Of a stretch of 64,000 nt of DNA, positions 1 through 8,037 are shown in pieces. Made by a program: the position numbers and the translations under genes. Source of the DNA: Caldilineales bacterium (lineage in GTDB: Bacteria; Chloroflexota; Anaerolineae; J102). The notes under the pieces are model-generated. The model saw only the letters and a program-made list of their open reading frames with translations, was not told the origin of the DNA and did no database searches. The stretch covers positions 1 to 64,000 of the forward strand of contig JAIBAP010000019.1 in NCBI GenBank assembly GCA_019695115.1, written 5' to 3'. Position 1 is the stretch's first letter. Each line of letters begins with the position of its first letter.

Positions 1-225
1 CGAAGCGACGAAACATCTCGTCTCGCATAGGGGAGATTCTTCGGCTGCGCCTCAGAATGACAGAAGTCAGAGGAGCGAAGCGACGAAACATCTCGTCTCG
101 CATAGGGGAGATTCTTCGGCTGCGCCTCAGAATGACAGAAGTCAGAGGAGCGAAGCGACGAAACATCTCGTCTCGCATAGGGGAGATTCTTCGGCTGCGC
201 CTGCGAATGACAGAGGTCATTGGGC
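1..225. repeat. Tandem 75-bp repeat, three copies
   Basis: Copies begin at 1, 76 and 151 and are nearly identical; the third diverges after about position 211. The unit contains a segment resembling AGATTCTTCGGCTGCGCCTC followed by AGAATGACAG, a phrase I recall as a dispersed intergenic repeat in several environmental bacterial phyla. The array continues off the left edge. The last copy reaches the stop codon of the solute-binding protein gene. An open frame through the repeats encodes only repeated peptide and is not a gene. Confidence 0.85.
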
Positions 226-1464
226 AACGTTCAACTCGAACCAGCGCAAGAGGGTTTGCAGCACGTCGCGGTCGGGCGAGCGCATGGCGCTGGTGCGGGG
301 CACGACCGCGGCCACGCCCTGGTTCTGCCATTGGGCGAAGGGGCTGTCCTGGACAGCGGTCACGGTCACATCCGAACTGGTGGGGCGCAGGCCGTAGCGG
401 ATGGCCTCCTGCTGAACTTCGGGCGAGAGCAGATAACGCTCGAACTCGAGGGCGGCGTTCTTTTGCAGGGCGCTGGTCTCCGGGCCGATCCAGATGCTCA
501 TGGGGAAGTCGAACCAGGTGACGTACTTGGGATAGCGGATGGCCAGCGGCTCGCCCCAGCGGTTGACAATGCCCTGCATGTTGTTCAGCAGGTCGCTCTC
601 CAGCAGCAGGCCGCCATCGCCGACCGAGTAGCCAAAGAGGGCGAAATCCTCGGAGGTGTAGGCCGAGGCGCCGCTGAGATCGGTCGTGGCGCTGAGTAGT
701 TCTTTGAGCCAGGCTTGGAACTCGGGCTTGGTCACATCCTCGGTGCTGACGTTGGGCCGGTCGTAGTATTCGCCGGCGGCGGAGATCATGGCCGTGAGGC
801 CGCCGACGTTTTTGCGCGGGTCGGGCACCACCAGCTTGAAGAAGCCCCACCCCTCCTGCCCGCCCAACTCCGGCCAGCCGCCCTTGGCCGCGGCGGCGTC
901 GTGGATGGTTTTCCAGTCGATAGTGCCAAAACGCTTATCGAGGGCGTCGGCACGGGATTGGTAGATGCCCCAGGTGGACAGGCTGAGCGCCAACGGCCGC
1001 GAGCGATATTCGCCGTCGGTCAAAAAGACATCACGGCCCAGCCGTTCCTTGTAGGCGGCGTTCGCCAGTTCGGGCAGATAGCGGCTGTCGGGGATCCAGG
1101 CGGTGGGGAAACGCTCGACCGCCTGTTTCTGCTCCGCCGTCAGGTTGGCCGGGTCAGCGCCGGCTTCGAGGGCGCCGAATTCGTTGCGGTCGAACTTGCC
1201 CAGGGCGGTGAGACCGTCCATGGCGATCACTTCCACCTGGATCGGCTCGCCTTCGATCTCGCGCCCCTCCTGATTGAAACGCTCCGCCGCTGCCCGCACC
1301 CACGGCTCCACCGGCAGCGCCGTGACGATGCGCACCTGGATGGGGCCTTTGGGCACCACAACGAGCGGCCGCTCGCGATTGGTGGCGCGCAGGGCCAGGG
1401 CGACGCCGACGATGACGATGGCGACGCCGACAATGGCAAGGAAGATGATGCGGCTGCGTTTCAT
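217..1464 (-). CDS. Extracellular solute-binding protein, membrane-anchored
   Basis: A 415-residue protein with one N-terminal hydrophobic segment (about residues 5-26) followed by a periplasmic-binding-protein type 2 fold. The segment lacks a clear lipobox cysteine, so it probably acts as a signal anchor. The opening strand (VRIVTALPVEPWV), the middle GYSVGDGGLLLESDLL and the late ALEFERYLLSPEVQQEA are typical of ABC-type solute-binding proteins; the last is the usual C-terminal helix that aligns with 'fill-in' residues of this fold. In Chloroflexota and cyanobacteria the same domain often precedes a von Willebrand A domain, which is absent here. No permease or ATPase genes are adjacent, so the ligand cannot be inferred. 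A GAGG Shine-Dalgarno lies just before the ATG. Confidence 0.8.
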   Translation of the reverse strand: MKRSRIIFLAIVGVAIVIVGVALALRATNRERPLVVVPKGPIQVRIVTALPVEPWVRAAAERFNQEGREIEGEPIQVEVIAMDGLTALGKFDRNEFGALEAGADPANLTAEQKQAVERFPTAWIPDSRYLPELANAAYKERLGRDVFLTDGEYRSRPLALSLSTWGIYQSRADALDKRFGTIDWKTIHDAAAAKGGWPELGGQEGWGFFKLVVPDPRKNVGGLTAMISAAGEYYDRPNVSTEDVTKPEFQAWLKELLSATTDLSGASAYTSEDFALFGYSVGDGGLLLESDLLNNMQGIVNRWGEPLAIRYPKYVTWFDFPMSIWIGPETSALQKNAALEFERYLLSPEVQQEAIRYGLRPTSSDVTVTAVQDSPFAQWQNQGVAAVVPRTSAMRSPDRDVLQTLLRWFELNVAQ

Positions 1465-1487
1465 GGGGTTCCTCGGTGGGTAGAGGG

Positions 1488-1597
1488 GGTTATTGGAGAT
1501 TGGTTATTGGAGATTGGTTATTGGAGATTGGTTATTGGAGATTGGTTATTGGAGATTGGCTACTAATAACCAATAACTAGTAACCAATTACCAATTA
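1488..1597. repeat. 14-bp microsatellite plus inverted tail
   Basis: Five perfect head-to-tail copies of GGTTATTGGAGATT occupy 1488-1557. They are followed by an AT-rich stretch (about 1560-1597) rich in AACCAAT and ACCAATTA, the reverse-complement vocabulary of the unit, so transcripts could fold. It lies between the 3' end of the gene at 1595-2074 and the start of the solute-binding protein gene, both on the minus strand. Confidence 0.85.
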
Positions 1598-2074
1598 CAT
1601 CCGACGCCAATGATGCTCTACGCCCATATCGACGGGTTTGCGCAAGTCGGCGGCGTAGGGCAGGGCGGCGACGGCGGCGATTTCTTCGGCTACGGCCAGG
1701 CCGCTGCCCACCATCAGCCAGGCGTCGGGCTGGGTGGTCGTTTGGATGTCCGTTTGCCAGTAGCCGGGCCGGGGGATGAGACGGACGGCGCTGATCTCGC
1801 GCCAGGGGATGAAGGCATCGGCAGTCTGCTGGCCCCGGCGTTGGCCCGGGTCGAGCAGCGCCAGGCCGTCTGCAGCGAGCACGGCGCTGAGACGGCGGCG
1901 GGGGCCGTAGCCGGCGCGCCAGGCAAGCAAACCGGCCAGGGCGAGGGCCAGCATCAGAGCCAGCCCGGCCCACAGCCAGGCGCCGCCGGAGCCGGTCAGG
2001 AAGAGGACCATGCCGCCTCCGACCAGCCCGACATACAGCCACCAGCCGGCGTAGAGGTTCGTGTCGTGGGTCAT
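1595..2074 (-). CDS. Small membrane protein with PH-like tail, function unknown
   Basis: A 159-residue protein I do not recognise by name. Residues about 9-30 and 33-55 form two hydrophobic helices with a short turn, followed by a basic RAGYGPRRR stop-transfer stretch, so a roughly 100-residue C-terminal domain should face the cytoplasm. The part containing FIPWREISAVRLIPRPGY resembles the first strands of bacterial PH-like domains that follow paired helices, but this is only an impression. No Shine-Dalgarno is visible; the leader is pyrimidine-rich. It lies directly downstream of the PspA gene in the same direction. Confidence 0.6.
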   Translation of the reverse strand: MTHDTNLYAGWWLYVGLVGGGMVLFLTGSGGAWLWAGLALMLALALAGLLAWRAGYGPRRRLSAVLAADGLALLDPGQRRGQQTADAFIPWREISAVRLIPRPGYWQTDIQTTTQPDAWLMVGSGLAVAEEIAAVAALPYAADLRKPVDMGVEHHWRRM

Positions 2075-2086
2075 AGGGGAGGTGAG

Positions 2087-2119
2087 AGGTGCGTCGCACT
2101 TGGCAAGTGCGACGCACCT
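2087..2119. repeat. Perfect palindrome with 16-bp arms
   Basis: Arms 2087-2102 and 2104-2119 are exact reverse complements around one base. A close relative lies at 12129-12161, so this is a dispersed element. It sits just after the PspA stop codon and could terminate that transcript, although it has no T-tract. Confidence 0.8.
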
Positions 2120-2133
2120 GACCTGCTGAAACC

Positions 2134-2820
2134 TTATCCGGCGGCCTGCGCCAGGCCCAGGCGGGCGCGACGGGCGGTCAATTGGTCTTCGATCTCGCGC
2201 GTCTCCAGCACTTCGTCCATCTGCCGGTCGAGTTTCTTCGAGTCGATCTCAGCCTGGGCCTCGCTCTTGGCCAGACGGCGCTCGATAGCGGCCTTGATGT
2301 CGTCCATGCCGGCGGCCTCGGTGCTGACATCGCCAACCGCGGCCACGGCCTCGTGCGCGGCCTCGCGAGCTTTGGCCAGTTGCAGCATCGCTTCCAGGTT
2401 GACGCGCTCCTGTTTGACCTCGGTCAATTTGGCTTCCAGGCGCAGTTTGGCGTCGAGCAGCTTCTGGAATTCGCCTTCTTGCAGGTCGGCCTGCTGGCGG
2501 TAGGTTTCGGCCAGCGACTTCATCGTGTTGAAGCGGCTCTGGGCGGCCATCGCCAACTGGTCTTTGCCTTCGCCCAGGAAGAAATCGATGTTGCGGTCTA
2601 GCTCGTCGGCCTTGGCCTGGAATTCTTGCTGTTTGCGGCGCAGGGTCTTGGCCTCGCCGCCGACGGTGGCGGCGGCGTCTTCGACGGCTTCGATATTGTC
2701 TTCGACGCGACGGATATACTCATCGACGACGGCGACGCTGTTGGCTTCCAGGGCCTGATTCACCATCCAGTGCAGGTTGGCGGAGATGAGGACGCCAACT
2801 TTTTCGAGAAGAGATGCCAT
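2134..2820 (-). CDS. pspA: PspA/IM30 family membrane-protecting protein
   Basis: A 228-residue, almost wholly helical protein. The start (MASLLEKVGVLISANLHWMV) gives the amphipathic N-terminal helix that binds membranes in this family. Long charged coiled coils from about residue 27 to 215 carry the family pattern (Y-I-R-R-V-E-D-N-I, then A-A-Q-S-R-F-N-T-M). PspA/IM30 proteins are ESCRT-III-like and form rods or rings on damaged inner membrane. AGGAG lies 8 bases before the ATG. No PspF-like activator is nearby; the next gene upstream, in the same direction, is an ATPase with a DNA-binding domain that could in principle regulate it (inference). Confidence 0.88.
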   Translation of the reverse strand: MASLLEKVGVLISANLHWMVNQALEANSVAVVDEYIRRVEDNIEAVEDAAATVGGEAKTLRRKQQEFQAKADELDRNIDFFLGEGKDQLAMAAQSRFNTMKSLAETYRQQADLQEGEFQKLLDAKLRLEAKLTEVKQERVNLEAMLQLAKAREAAHEAVAAVGDVSTEAAGMDDIKAAIERRLAKSEAQAEIDSKKLDRQMDEVLETREIEDQLTARRARLGLAQAAG

Positions 2821-2972
2821 ATGGTGTTACTCCTACGGGGTGAGCGGGTTGCGGGTTGCAGGCTGCACCGAATTTGAGACGCAACCTGGCAATGAAAGTG
2901 ATCACAAGCATAGCACAGATAGTCTGTCCATTCTGACTTCCGCGTGACAATTGTTAGACAGCGCACAGCCAA

Positions 2973-4310
2973 TCATCCCATCAGCTTGTAGCCGCGCCCG
3001 CGCACGGTGACGATGAAGCGCGGGTTGGCCGGGTCAGGCTCGATCTTGTGGCGCAGGCGACTGACCAGCTTATCGATGGCCGAGTCGTAGACTTCATCGA
3101 TGTAGTCCTCGCCCCAAACGGCCTCCACCACCTGGTATTTGTCGATGATCTTGTCTAGATGGCCGTAGAGCAAGAGCAACAGCCGGTATTCCAGATTGGT
3201 CAACGGCTCGACCGCCTGGCCATCCACCCGCACCTCGCCTGACTCGACATCCAGGCGCACACCCGGCTCGGCCTCTGGCTGGACGGCGGTCAGCGCCGCC
3301 ACCTGCTGCTGCACGAAGCGCCGGAAAAGCTCGGCGAAGAACTGCGGGTCGAAGCGCGTGCCGCTGAGCAAGCCCTTGCGCCGCAATTCGGCCAGGGCAA
3401 AATCGTCGTGAACGGCGCCAGGCTGGTAGATGGCGTGTAGCGTGCTCTTTTCGGCCTCGTCCAGGTCCCGCCAGATCTTCTCGCATTCCAGACGGATGGC
3501 GGCGTCGGTGCGCAGGCTGTCGCGCAGTTGGCGGTGGATGACCAGGTCGCCGCTGGGGTCGCGTTCGACCGCGCCGGTGACGGCGGCCAGCCGGCGGCAG
3601 ACGATCCCCAGCAGCCCCGGATGCCCGCCCGCCTGGGCCAGGACGAAGGCGTTATCGCTGGCGTCGAAGGTGGCAGCCAACAAAGCCGCCTGTTCGGCGA
3701 TGAAAGCGCGGGCGTCATCGGTGTTTAGCGGCAGCACATAGTGGGTGCTGTGCTCGAACAGCTCGCTGAACTCGTCCACCTGCTCGCCCGACCGCAGCCG
3801 AGGCAGGCTCTGGTCGGTGGCCGTCACATAGGAGAGGGAAGCGGGATGGCGATCCTTCAGGCCGCGCAGATTGAGAAAGGCGCGCAGTTCCAGATGGAGG
3901 AAGGCGTCGTCGAATTCGTCGAAGATCAACACGGTGCGGCCGGCGGTCGCCTCCAGCCAGGCAGTCAGGGCCTCGTCGAAGCGGAGGGGGATGTGAAAGC
4001 CACCGGTTGGGTTGAGGAGGGCGTCGTAAGAGCGGCGCAGCAAGGCGCTGAGATCGGGCTTCGTTTCCGCCTCCCCCATCATCACCCGCACGATCAACTC
4101 ATAAAAGGCCTGCTCGTTCCATTCCAACATGCGGTTGCAGTCGATGTACAGGCAGCGGCGGTCGGCTCGCGTCTCAGCCCGGCTGAGGTCGCGCAGAAGG
4201 TCGGATTTGCCGACGTTGCTGACTCCCACCAGGCTCAGATCCTGGCCGTCGGCCAGGCGGTCGAGCAGAGAGTGCAGTTCGTCTTGGCGGTAGAGGAGTA
4301 TTTCGGACAT
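2973..4310 (-). CDS. AAA/STAND-type ATPase with C-terminal OmpR-type winged helix
   Basis: A 445-residue protein when started at the ATG at 4308-4310; the frame stays open 28 codons further up, but that extension has no domain character. Residues 29-36 (GVSNVGKS) form a Walker A loop, and VLIFDEFDDAF near residue 130 a Walker B. The last 100 residues are a classic Trans_Reg_C winged helix (LTNLEYRLLLLLY, then DSAIDKLVSRLRHKIE, then TVRGRGYKL). There is no receiver domain. The layout suggests a transcription factor switched by ATP binding, like STAND regulators but with the DNA-binding domain at the C terminus. Its target is unknown; pspA and the restriction-modification operon flank it. Confidence 0.82.
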   Translation of the reverse strand: MSEILLYRQDELHSLLDRLADGQDLSLVGVSNVGKSDLLRDLSRAETRADRRCLYIDCNRMLEWNEQAFYELIVRVMMGEAETKPDLSALLRRSYDALLNPTGGFHIPLRFDEALTAWLEATAGRTVLIFDEFDDAFLHLELRAFLNLRGLKDRHPASLSYVTATDQSLPRLRSGEQVDEFSELFEHSTHYVLPLNTDDARAFIAEQAALLAATFDASDNAFVLAQAGGHPGLLGIVCRRLAAVTGAVERDPSGDLVIHRQLRDSLRTDAAIRLECEKIWRDLDEAEKSTLHAIYQPGAVHDDFALAELRRKGLLSGTRFDPQFFAELFRRFVQQQVAALTAVQPEAEPGVRLDVESGEVRVDGQAVEPLTNLEYRLLLLLYGHLDKIIDKYQVVEAVWGEDYIDEVYDSAIDKLVSRLRHKIEPDPANPRFIVTVRGRGYKLMG

Positions 4311-4589
4311 GTTCACAGTTACAACAAATTCTTCACTTGCCCACCTTCCCACCGGTCCTTTTGAGTTCTGAGAGGGTGAGCTATTGGAAAGCATTTGACA
4401 TTCGCCCGGATTTTGTTACAGATGCAATTCAGATCACAAATACATGTTACCTTATGCTCCTTCGGTTGGCAATCTCTATCAACTCTGTGAGGCTGCCGCC
4501 AGTGTTGCCTCCTAAGCTTGGTGCAACTTGCAGGGATGGATTGCATCCGCTAAGATTGAATAGTAGGATTTCTTTTCAGGCGTGTATCC
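4311..4589. promoter_or_regulatory. Divergent AT-rich intergenic region with promoter
   Basis: This separates the minus-strand ATPase gene from the plus-strand methyltransferase gene. A good plus-strand promoter is visible: TTGCAG at 4528-4533, a 17-base spacer, and TAAGAT at 4551-4556. The spacer holds an inverted repeat GGATG-N5-CATCC, a possible operator. Base composition is clearly richer in A+T than the rest of the window. Confidence 0.55.
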
Positions 4590-6017
4590 ATGACAGGCAA
4601 TTATTCGATCGACACCAACTCACAGGAACTACTTAAGGAGCAATTGCGCCTCTTCGCGTTCGAGAATGCGTCGGTGGTCGAGACTGAGTTCGTGCAATTG
4701 GCGCACGAAAGGCTGAGCACGCGGGAAAGGTTAGCAGCGCTCTTGGAAGGGGAATTGAACTTTCATGGACAGGATAGCGGTTATGCATCGCATGATCTTC
4801 ATGCCTTTGCAGCGAAATTTCCGCCACAGCTACCACTCGCTTTCATCCGGGGACTGACCAAACCAGGCGAGATCGTGCTCGATCCCATGATGGGGTCGGG
4901 GACAACAGTCGTTGAAGCCATGCTCGAAGGCAGATACGGTATCGGTCTTGACCTTGATCCATTGGCCCTGCGACTTGCTGATGCAAAAACGACTACAGTT
5001 GATGTTGACGGTGTTCGTCAGGCTGGTCACAGAGTACTTACGCGAGCAAAAGCACTATTGGATGATGGTAATCTCGTTGATAATAGCTTAGTGAACCGAT
5101 TTGATTCTCAGACGCGAGCTTTTGTAGATTACTGGTATTTCCAGACAACACAGCGCGAGCTAATGGCCCTAATTCTAGCTATTGACGAGATTCCGGACCT
5201 GCGCGTGCGTCGCTTTTTGGAGCTCACGTTTTCATCTATTATCGTGACAAAATCGGGTGGCGTATCCCGTGCTCGGGATCTGGCTCATAGCCGTCCGCAC
5301 CTGGATGGATCCAAGATTCCCCGAAATGCCATTGATCAATTCTCCGTTCGACTACGTAAGAATCTTGCTAGCATCGCTCAAATTCATAACGACGGCGTAC
5401 ACACCCAAACCGTGGCTGCAGATGCGCGATATATGCCGCTACGCACAGGTTCAGTAGATCTCATCGTCACTTCTCCTCCGTACGCCAACGCTATTGACTA
5501 CATGCGCGCTCATAAGTTCTCGCTGGTTTGGCTTGGCAGATCAGTTGCGGCGCTCACAAAGTTACGTAGCGAATACATCGGCTCAGAGCGCATCAGATAC
5601 ACCGGAGATCGGGCATTACCAGAACGGGCGCAAACCACTATAGATGAGCTTTCAAAACGAGACCGAAAACAATCGACTGTACTGCATAAGTACTTCGTAG
5701 AGATGAGCCTTGTGCTAGCAGAGATGCACCGAGTTCTTCATCATGATGCGGCTGCTGTGGTCGTCGTTGGCACTTCGACGATGCGCAATATCGATGTTCA
5801 AACACATCTCTGTCTGGCTGACATCGGTGCTGACATCGGGTTCGATGTTGTTGGAGTAGCTCAAAGGGCGCTCGACCGCAACAAACGCATGATGCCGGCC
5901 CGTTTCGGAAGAAAAACCGACTCCATGATCGAACAGCGCATGCATGATGAGTACGTAATCGGCTTCTTGAAACCTCCGATCTTTGAACAGGATAGGCACA
6001 ATGGCAACAATCGATAG
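4590..6017 (+). CDS. DNA amino-methyltransferase (N4-cytosine type motif), RM partner
   Basis: A 475-residue class I methyltransferase. Motif I (LDPMMGSGTT, about residues 97-106) binds S-adenosylmethionine, and motif IV is TSPPY at about residues 293-297. SPPY is typical of N4-cytosine methyltransferases, whereas N6-adenine enzymes usually have DPPY/NPPY, so N4 modification is the better guess. The order is motif I first and motif IV about 190 residues later. The segment between them (ELTFSSIIVTKSGGVSRARD) may contribute to target recognition. The gene ends 18 bases before the endonuclease gene, so the two form an operon. Codon use is AT-richer than its neighbours, consistent with horizontal transfer. 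Confidence 0.85.
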   Translation: MTGNYSIDTNSQELLKEQLRLFAFENASVVETEFVQLAHERLSTRERLAALLEGELNFHGQDSGYASHDLHAFAAKFPPQLPLAFIRGLTKPGEIVLDPMMGSGTTVVEAMLEGRYGIGLDLDPLALRLADAKTTTVDVDGVRQAGHRVLTRAKALLDDGNLVDNSLVNRFDSQTRAFVDYWYFQTTQRELMALILAIDEIPDLRVRRFLELTFSSIIVTKSGGVSRARDLAHSRPHLDGSKIPRNAIDQFSVRLRKNLASIAQIHNDGVHTQTVAADARYMPLRTGSVDLIVTSPPYANAIDYMRAHKFSLVWLGRSVAALTKLRSEYIGSERIRYTGDRALPERAQTTIDELSKRDRKQSTVLHKYFVEMSLVLAEMHRVLHHDAAAVVVVGTSTMRNIDVQTHLCLADIGADIGFDVVGVAQRALDRNKRMMPARFGRKTDSMIEQRMHDEYVIGFLKPPIFEQDRHNGNNR

Positions 6018-6035
6018 GAAGAGTGAGAAGTAAAC

Positions 6036-6878
6036 ATGAGTCTTTCAAAATTGCGAGTTCGCTATCATCAGAGTCTGTGCGCAGAAGTTCTGTCTCTCGG
6101 CAAGGGAAGTCCAAACATAGCTGATATTGCCAGTCCCACGAGTATTGCCATTGCTCATTCCATTGTCGCGCAATTGGGATACCCTACTATCTCGCAAGGG
6201 CCGAGCGGTCAGTCCGCGGGACGTATCTTTGAGGAACTGACGCGGAGTTTTCTCAAAGACTGCTTCAAGCTTCTTCAGCATGTTCGTCCTGGTGAATGGG
6301 CGTTTGCAATTGGGCGAATAACACAATTCGAGCAGTACGAACACCTCGCGGAGTTGCAGCGTTTGCTTGAGAAAAAGCCAAAGCTGAAAGCGACACTCGG
6401 AGGCGACTATCTGGTTTTGCCGGACATTGTCGTTGCCCGCCGCCCACTCACAGATGCAGAACTCAATCGCGACGATGTTGTCGTGGATGAGTCCGAGACA
6501 ATCGCTCGCCTGACTCCTTTGCGGGCATCGAATCGCTCCAATTCGCTCTGGATTCTACATGCCAGCATCTCGTGTAAATGGACGATTCGGAGTGATAGGG
6601 CACAGAATATCCGTACCGAGGGCCTTAATCTGATCCGGCATCGCAAAGGTCATACTCCGCATATTGTTGCAGTCACAGCCGAGCCGTTGCCCACGCGATT
6701 GGCGTCCCTGGCGCTTGGAACGGGAGATCTGGATTGTGTGTACCACTTTGCGTTGCCGGAACTTCAGGCTGCCACAAGAGAAGCTGGAGGTCAGGAACAA
6801 CTTGAAATGCTGGAAGCTATGGTCGATGGACGACGACTGCGCGACATAAGCGATCTGCCGCTCGATTTGGCGGTGTGA
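6036..6878 (+). CDS. NgoMIV-family type II restriction endonuclease
   Basis: A 280-residue protein close in length to NgoMIV. The core ASISCKWTIRSDRAQN (residues 176-191) carries the family S-C-K followed by R-S-D; D130 in LPDIVVARR, K181 and D187 would be metal and catalytic ligands, and F-E-E at residues 65-67 supplies the upstream acidic residue. NgoMIV cuts GCCGGC as a tetramer; identical specificity here is inference. GCCGGC is common in this window (for example 7172-7177 and three sites between 43283 and 43316), so the chromosome would need full protection. It follows the methyltransferase in an AT-richer operon. Confidence 0.87.
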   Translation: MSLSKLRVRYHQSLCAEVLSLGKGSPNIADIASPTSIAIAHSIVAQLGYPTISQGPSGQSAGRIFEELTRSFLKDCFKLLQHVRPGEWAFAIGRITQFEQYEHLAELQRLLEKKPKLKATLGGDYLVLPDIVVARRPLTDAELNRDDVVVDESETIARLTPLRASNRSNSLWILHASISCKWTIRSDRAQNIRTEGLNLIRHRKGHTPHIVAVTAEPLPTRLASLALGTGDLDCVYHFALPELQAATREAGGQEQLEMLEAMVDGRRLRDISDLPLDLAV

Positions 6879-7108
6879 GCGCCTATTCGCTTCCTCGACA
6901 TCGCGATTTCTCTCTGCCGTCAGTAGCTCATCGCCAAGTATTCTCTCGAATTGAGCACTCCAATCTGACGTGCTTCCATCATGAACGAGAGCGCTTCTTC
7001 ACCTGTCTACTAGCGTACTAAGTCAAATGGGTTTCCAGATCGACGCAGATAGTTGGACGTTCGTCTGGTGGAAATGGTCGTTCAGTAGGTTCGGAGTAGT
7101 AAAAGCAA
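6879..7108. other. Intergenic space after the RM operon
   Basis: This AT-richer stretch lies between convergent genes. I see no open frame, strong hairpin or recognisable element. It keeps the composition of the restriction-modification genes until about 7110, which suggests that the right edge of the acquired segment lies close to that point. Confidence 0.5.
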
Positions 7109-7774
7109 TCAGGAGCCTACCCACAACATTATGAGGTAGTAGATGCGGTCGATGAGCAGGGTGAGGCGGGCGCCGGCGGTGGCGGCCAGCAGCGCGCCCA
7201 GGGCGATCATCAGGGTCAGGTAGCCGGTGCGGGCCAGGAGGGCGAGGGGGCGAGGCAGGGGAGGGGGGAGCGGATGTTCATCCCGGCTCAGTCGCTGCTG
7301 AAAGTGGAAGATGACGCCGACCGTGACCAGCGTCGAGAGGACGGCCGCCAGACTGTTGGCCCATCCGGGCGCGCCTGGCAGCAGGTCGGTCTGGCCCAGG
7401 GCCAGAATCTGGGGGACGAGGGTGCCGCGCAGGGCGCCGGCCAGGGCCAGGCCCGCGGCCACGCCCGCCAACAGGCCGACGGGGAGGAGGCCGAGGGTCT
7501 GCCCGCGGGGGTTGGCGGTGAAACGAAGGGCCAGCAGGATGCCCAAGCCGGCGACGATCCACAGCCAGGGGCCGGCGGCGGCAGGGTCGAGCAGGGGGGC
7601 AACCAGCCCCGGCCAAAGCACGGTGCGCACGGCCACCGCCGCCACATAGCCCGCCAGCAGACCCAAGAGCAGGTGCGCGACCCAACGGAAGGCCAGGTTC
7701 GGCCCCCAGGCGCGGCTGAAGACGACCAGGGTGAGGAGGGTGACGAGCAGGGCGGTGGGAATGGCGGAGGACAT
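7109..7774 (-). CDS. Polytopic membrane protein, function unknown
   Basis: A 221-residue protein made almost entirely of hydrophobic helices; about six membrane spans can be drawn, the last ending in IYYLIMLWVGS. I do not recognise the family. The only long polar stretch is the cytoplasm-like loop HFQQRLSRDEHPLPPPLPRP around residues 162-181. The gene starts at 7774, 58 bases before the -10 box of the divergent RNA gene, and converges with the restriction operon on the other side. Composition returns to the high GC of the genome. Confidence 0.6.
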   Translation of the reverse strand: MSSAIPTALLVTLLTLVVFSRAWGPNLAFRWVAHLLLGLLAGYVAAVAVRTVLWPGLVAPLLDPAAAGPWLWIVAGLGILLALRFTANPRGQTLGLLPVGLLAGVAAGLALAGALRGTLVPQILALGQTDLLPGAPGWANSLAAVLSTLVTVGVIFHFQQRLSRDEHPLPPPLPRPLALLARTGYLTLMIALGALLAATAGARLTLLIDRIYYLIMLWVGS

Positions 7775-7807
7775 GGGGATGGAGTTAAGGATGATAGATG
7801 GGCGGGT

Positions 7808-7837
7808 TTAGCGTGCTCTTGACAAGGGGTGTATAAT
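7808..7837 (+). promoter_or_regulatory. Promoter of the structured RNA
   Basis: A perfect TATAAT lies at 7832-7837, preceded directly by TG. The best -35 at standard spacing is weak (TTAGCG, 7808-7813, spacer 18). A perfect TTGACA at 7819-7824 is too close to act with this -10. Transcription would start near 7843, exactly where the RNA's closing stem begins. Confidence 0.6.
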
Positions 7838-7842
7838 AAGGT

Positions 7843-8014
7843 TGCAGTCTTCAGCCAGGCAGGCGGGGTCCAGCAGTAGCTAGGTTAGCCACACTGGTGA
7901 ATTGGGACCCCAGTAGAGGCTTAGGGATGGGTTCGGGTGGCTCCCGGTAAAGGCCCATCGTGTAAGCTGAGGAATGCAGACACACTGAGACCAGCCATCA
8001 AGGCTGGCCTTTTT
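7843..8014 (+). ncRNA. Unidentified free-standing structured RNA, about 170 nt
   Basis: No protein frame fits here, but the sequence folds into a closed multi-branch structure. The 5' segment 7843-7855 pairs with 7966-7978 (13 positions, one mismatch, one wobble). Inside are hairpin A, 7865-7871 with 7905-7911 (GGGGTCC/GGACCCC), holding small internal stems, and hairpin B, 7919-7923 with 7963-7967, 7926-7931 with 7954-7959, capped by CGGG/CCCG. Two bases are shared between the closing stem and hairpin B. A strong intrinsic terminator follows at 7991-8014. The size suits 6S RNA, but 6S is an unbranched rod. I see no SRP S-domain (GGAA tetraloop motif), RNase P or tmRNA signature. Confidence 0.65.
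7991..8014 (+). terminator. Intrinsic terminator of the RNA gene
   Basis: CCAGCC (7991-7996), a five-base loop, GGCTGG (8002-8007), then CC and a run of five T. It ends 24 bases before the stop codon of the convergent zinc-ribbon gene. Confidence 0.85.
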
Positions 8015-8037
8015 GTATGGCAGGGGCAGCTGTATCG

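Noticed and set aside
4311-4394. 28-codon extension of the ATPase/winged-helix protein
   Set aside because: It has no family sequence, and the ATG at 4308-4310 starts the conserved part.
7819-7824. TTGACA as -35 of the RNA gene
   Set aside because: Only 7 bases separate it from TATAAT at 7832, and no -10 box lies 16-18 bases downstream.
7843-8014. 6S, SRP, RNase P or tmRNA identity
   Set aside because: The predicted fold is multi-branched rather than a rod, and the characteristic SRP, RNase P and tmRNA sequences are absent. 6S cannot be fully excluded without a covariance search.
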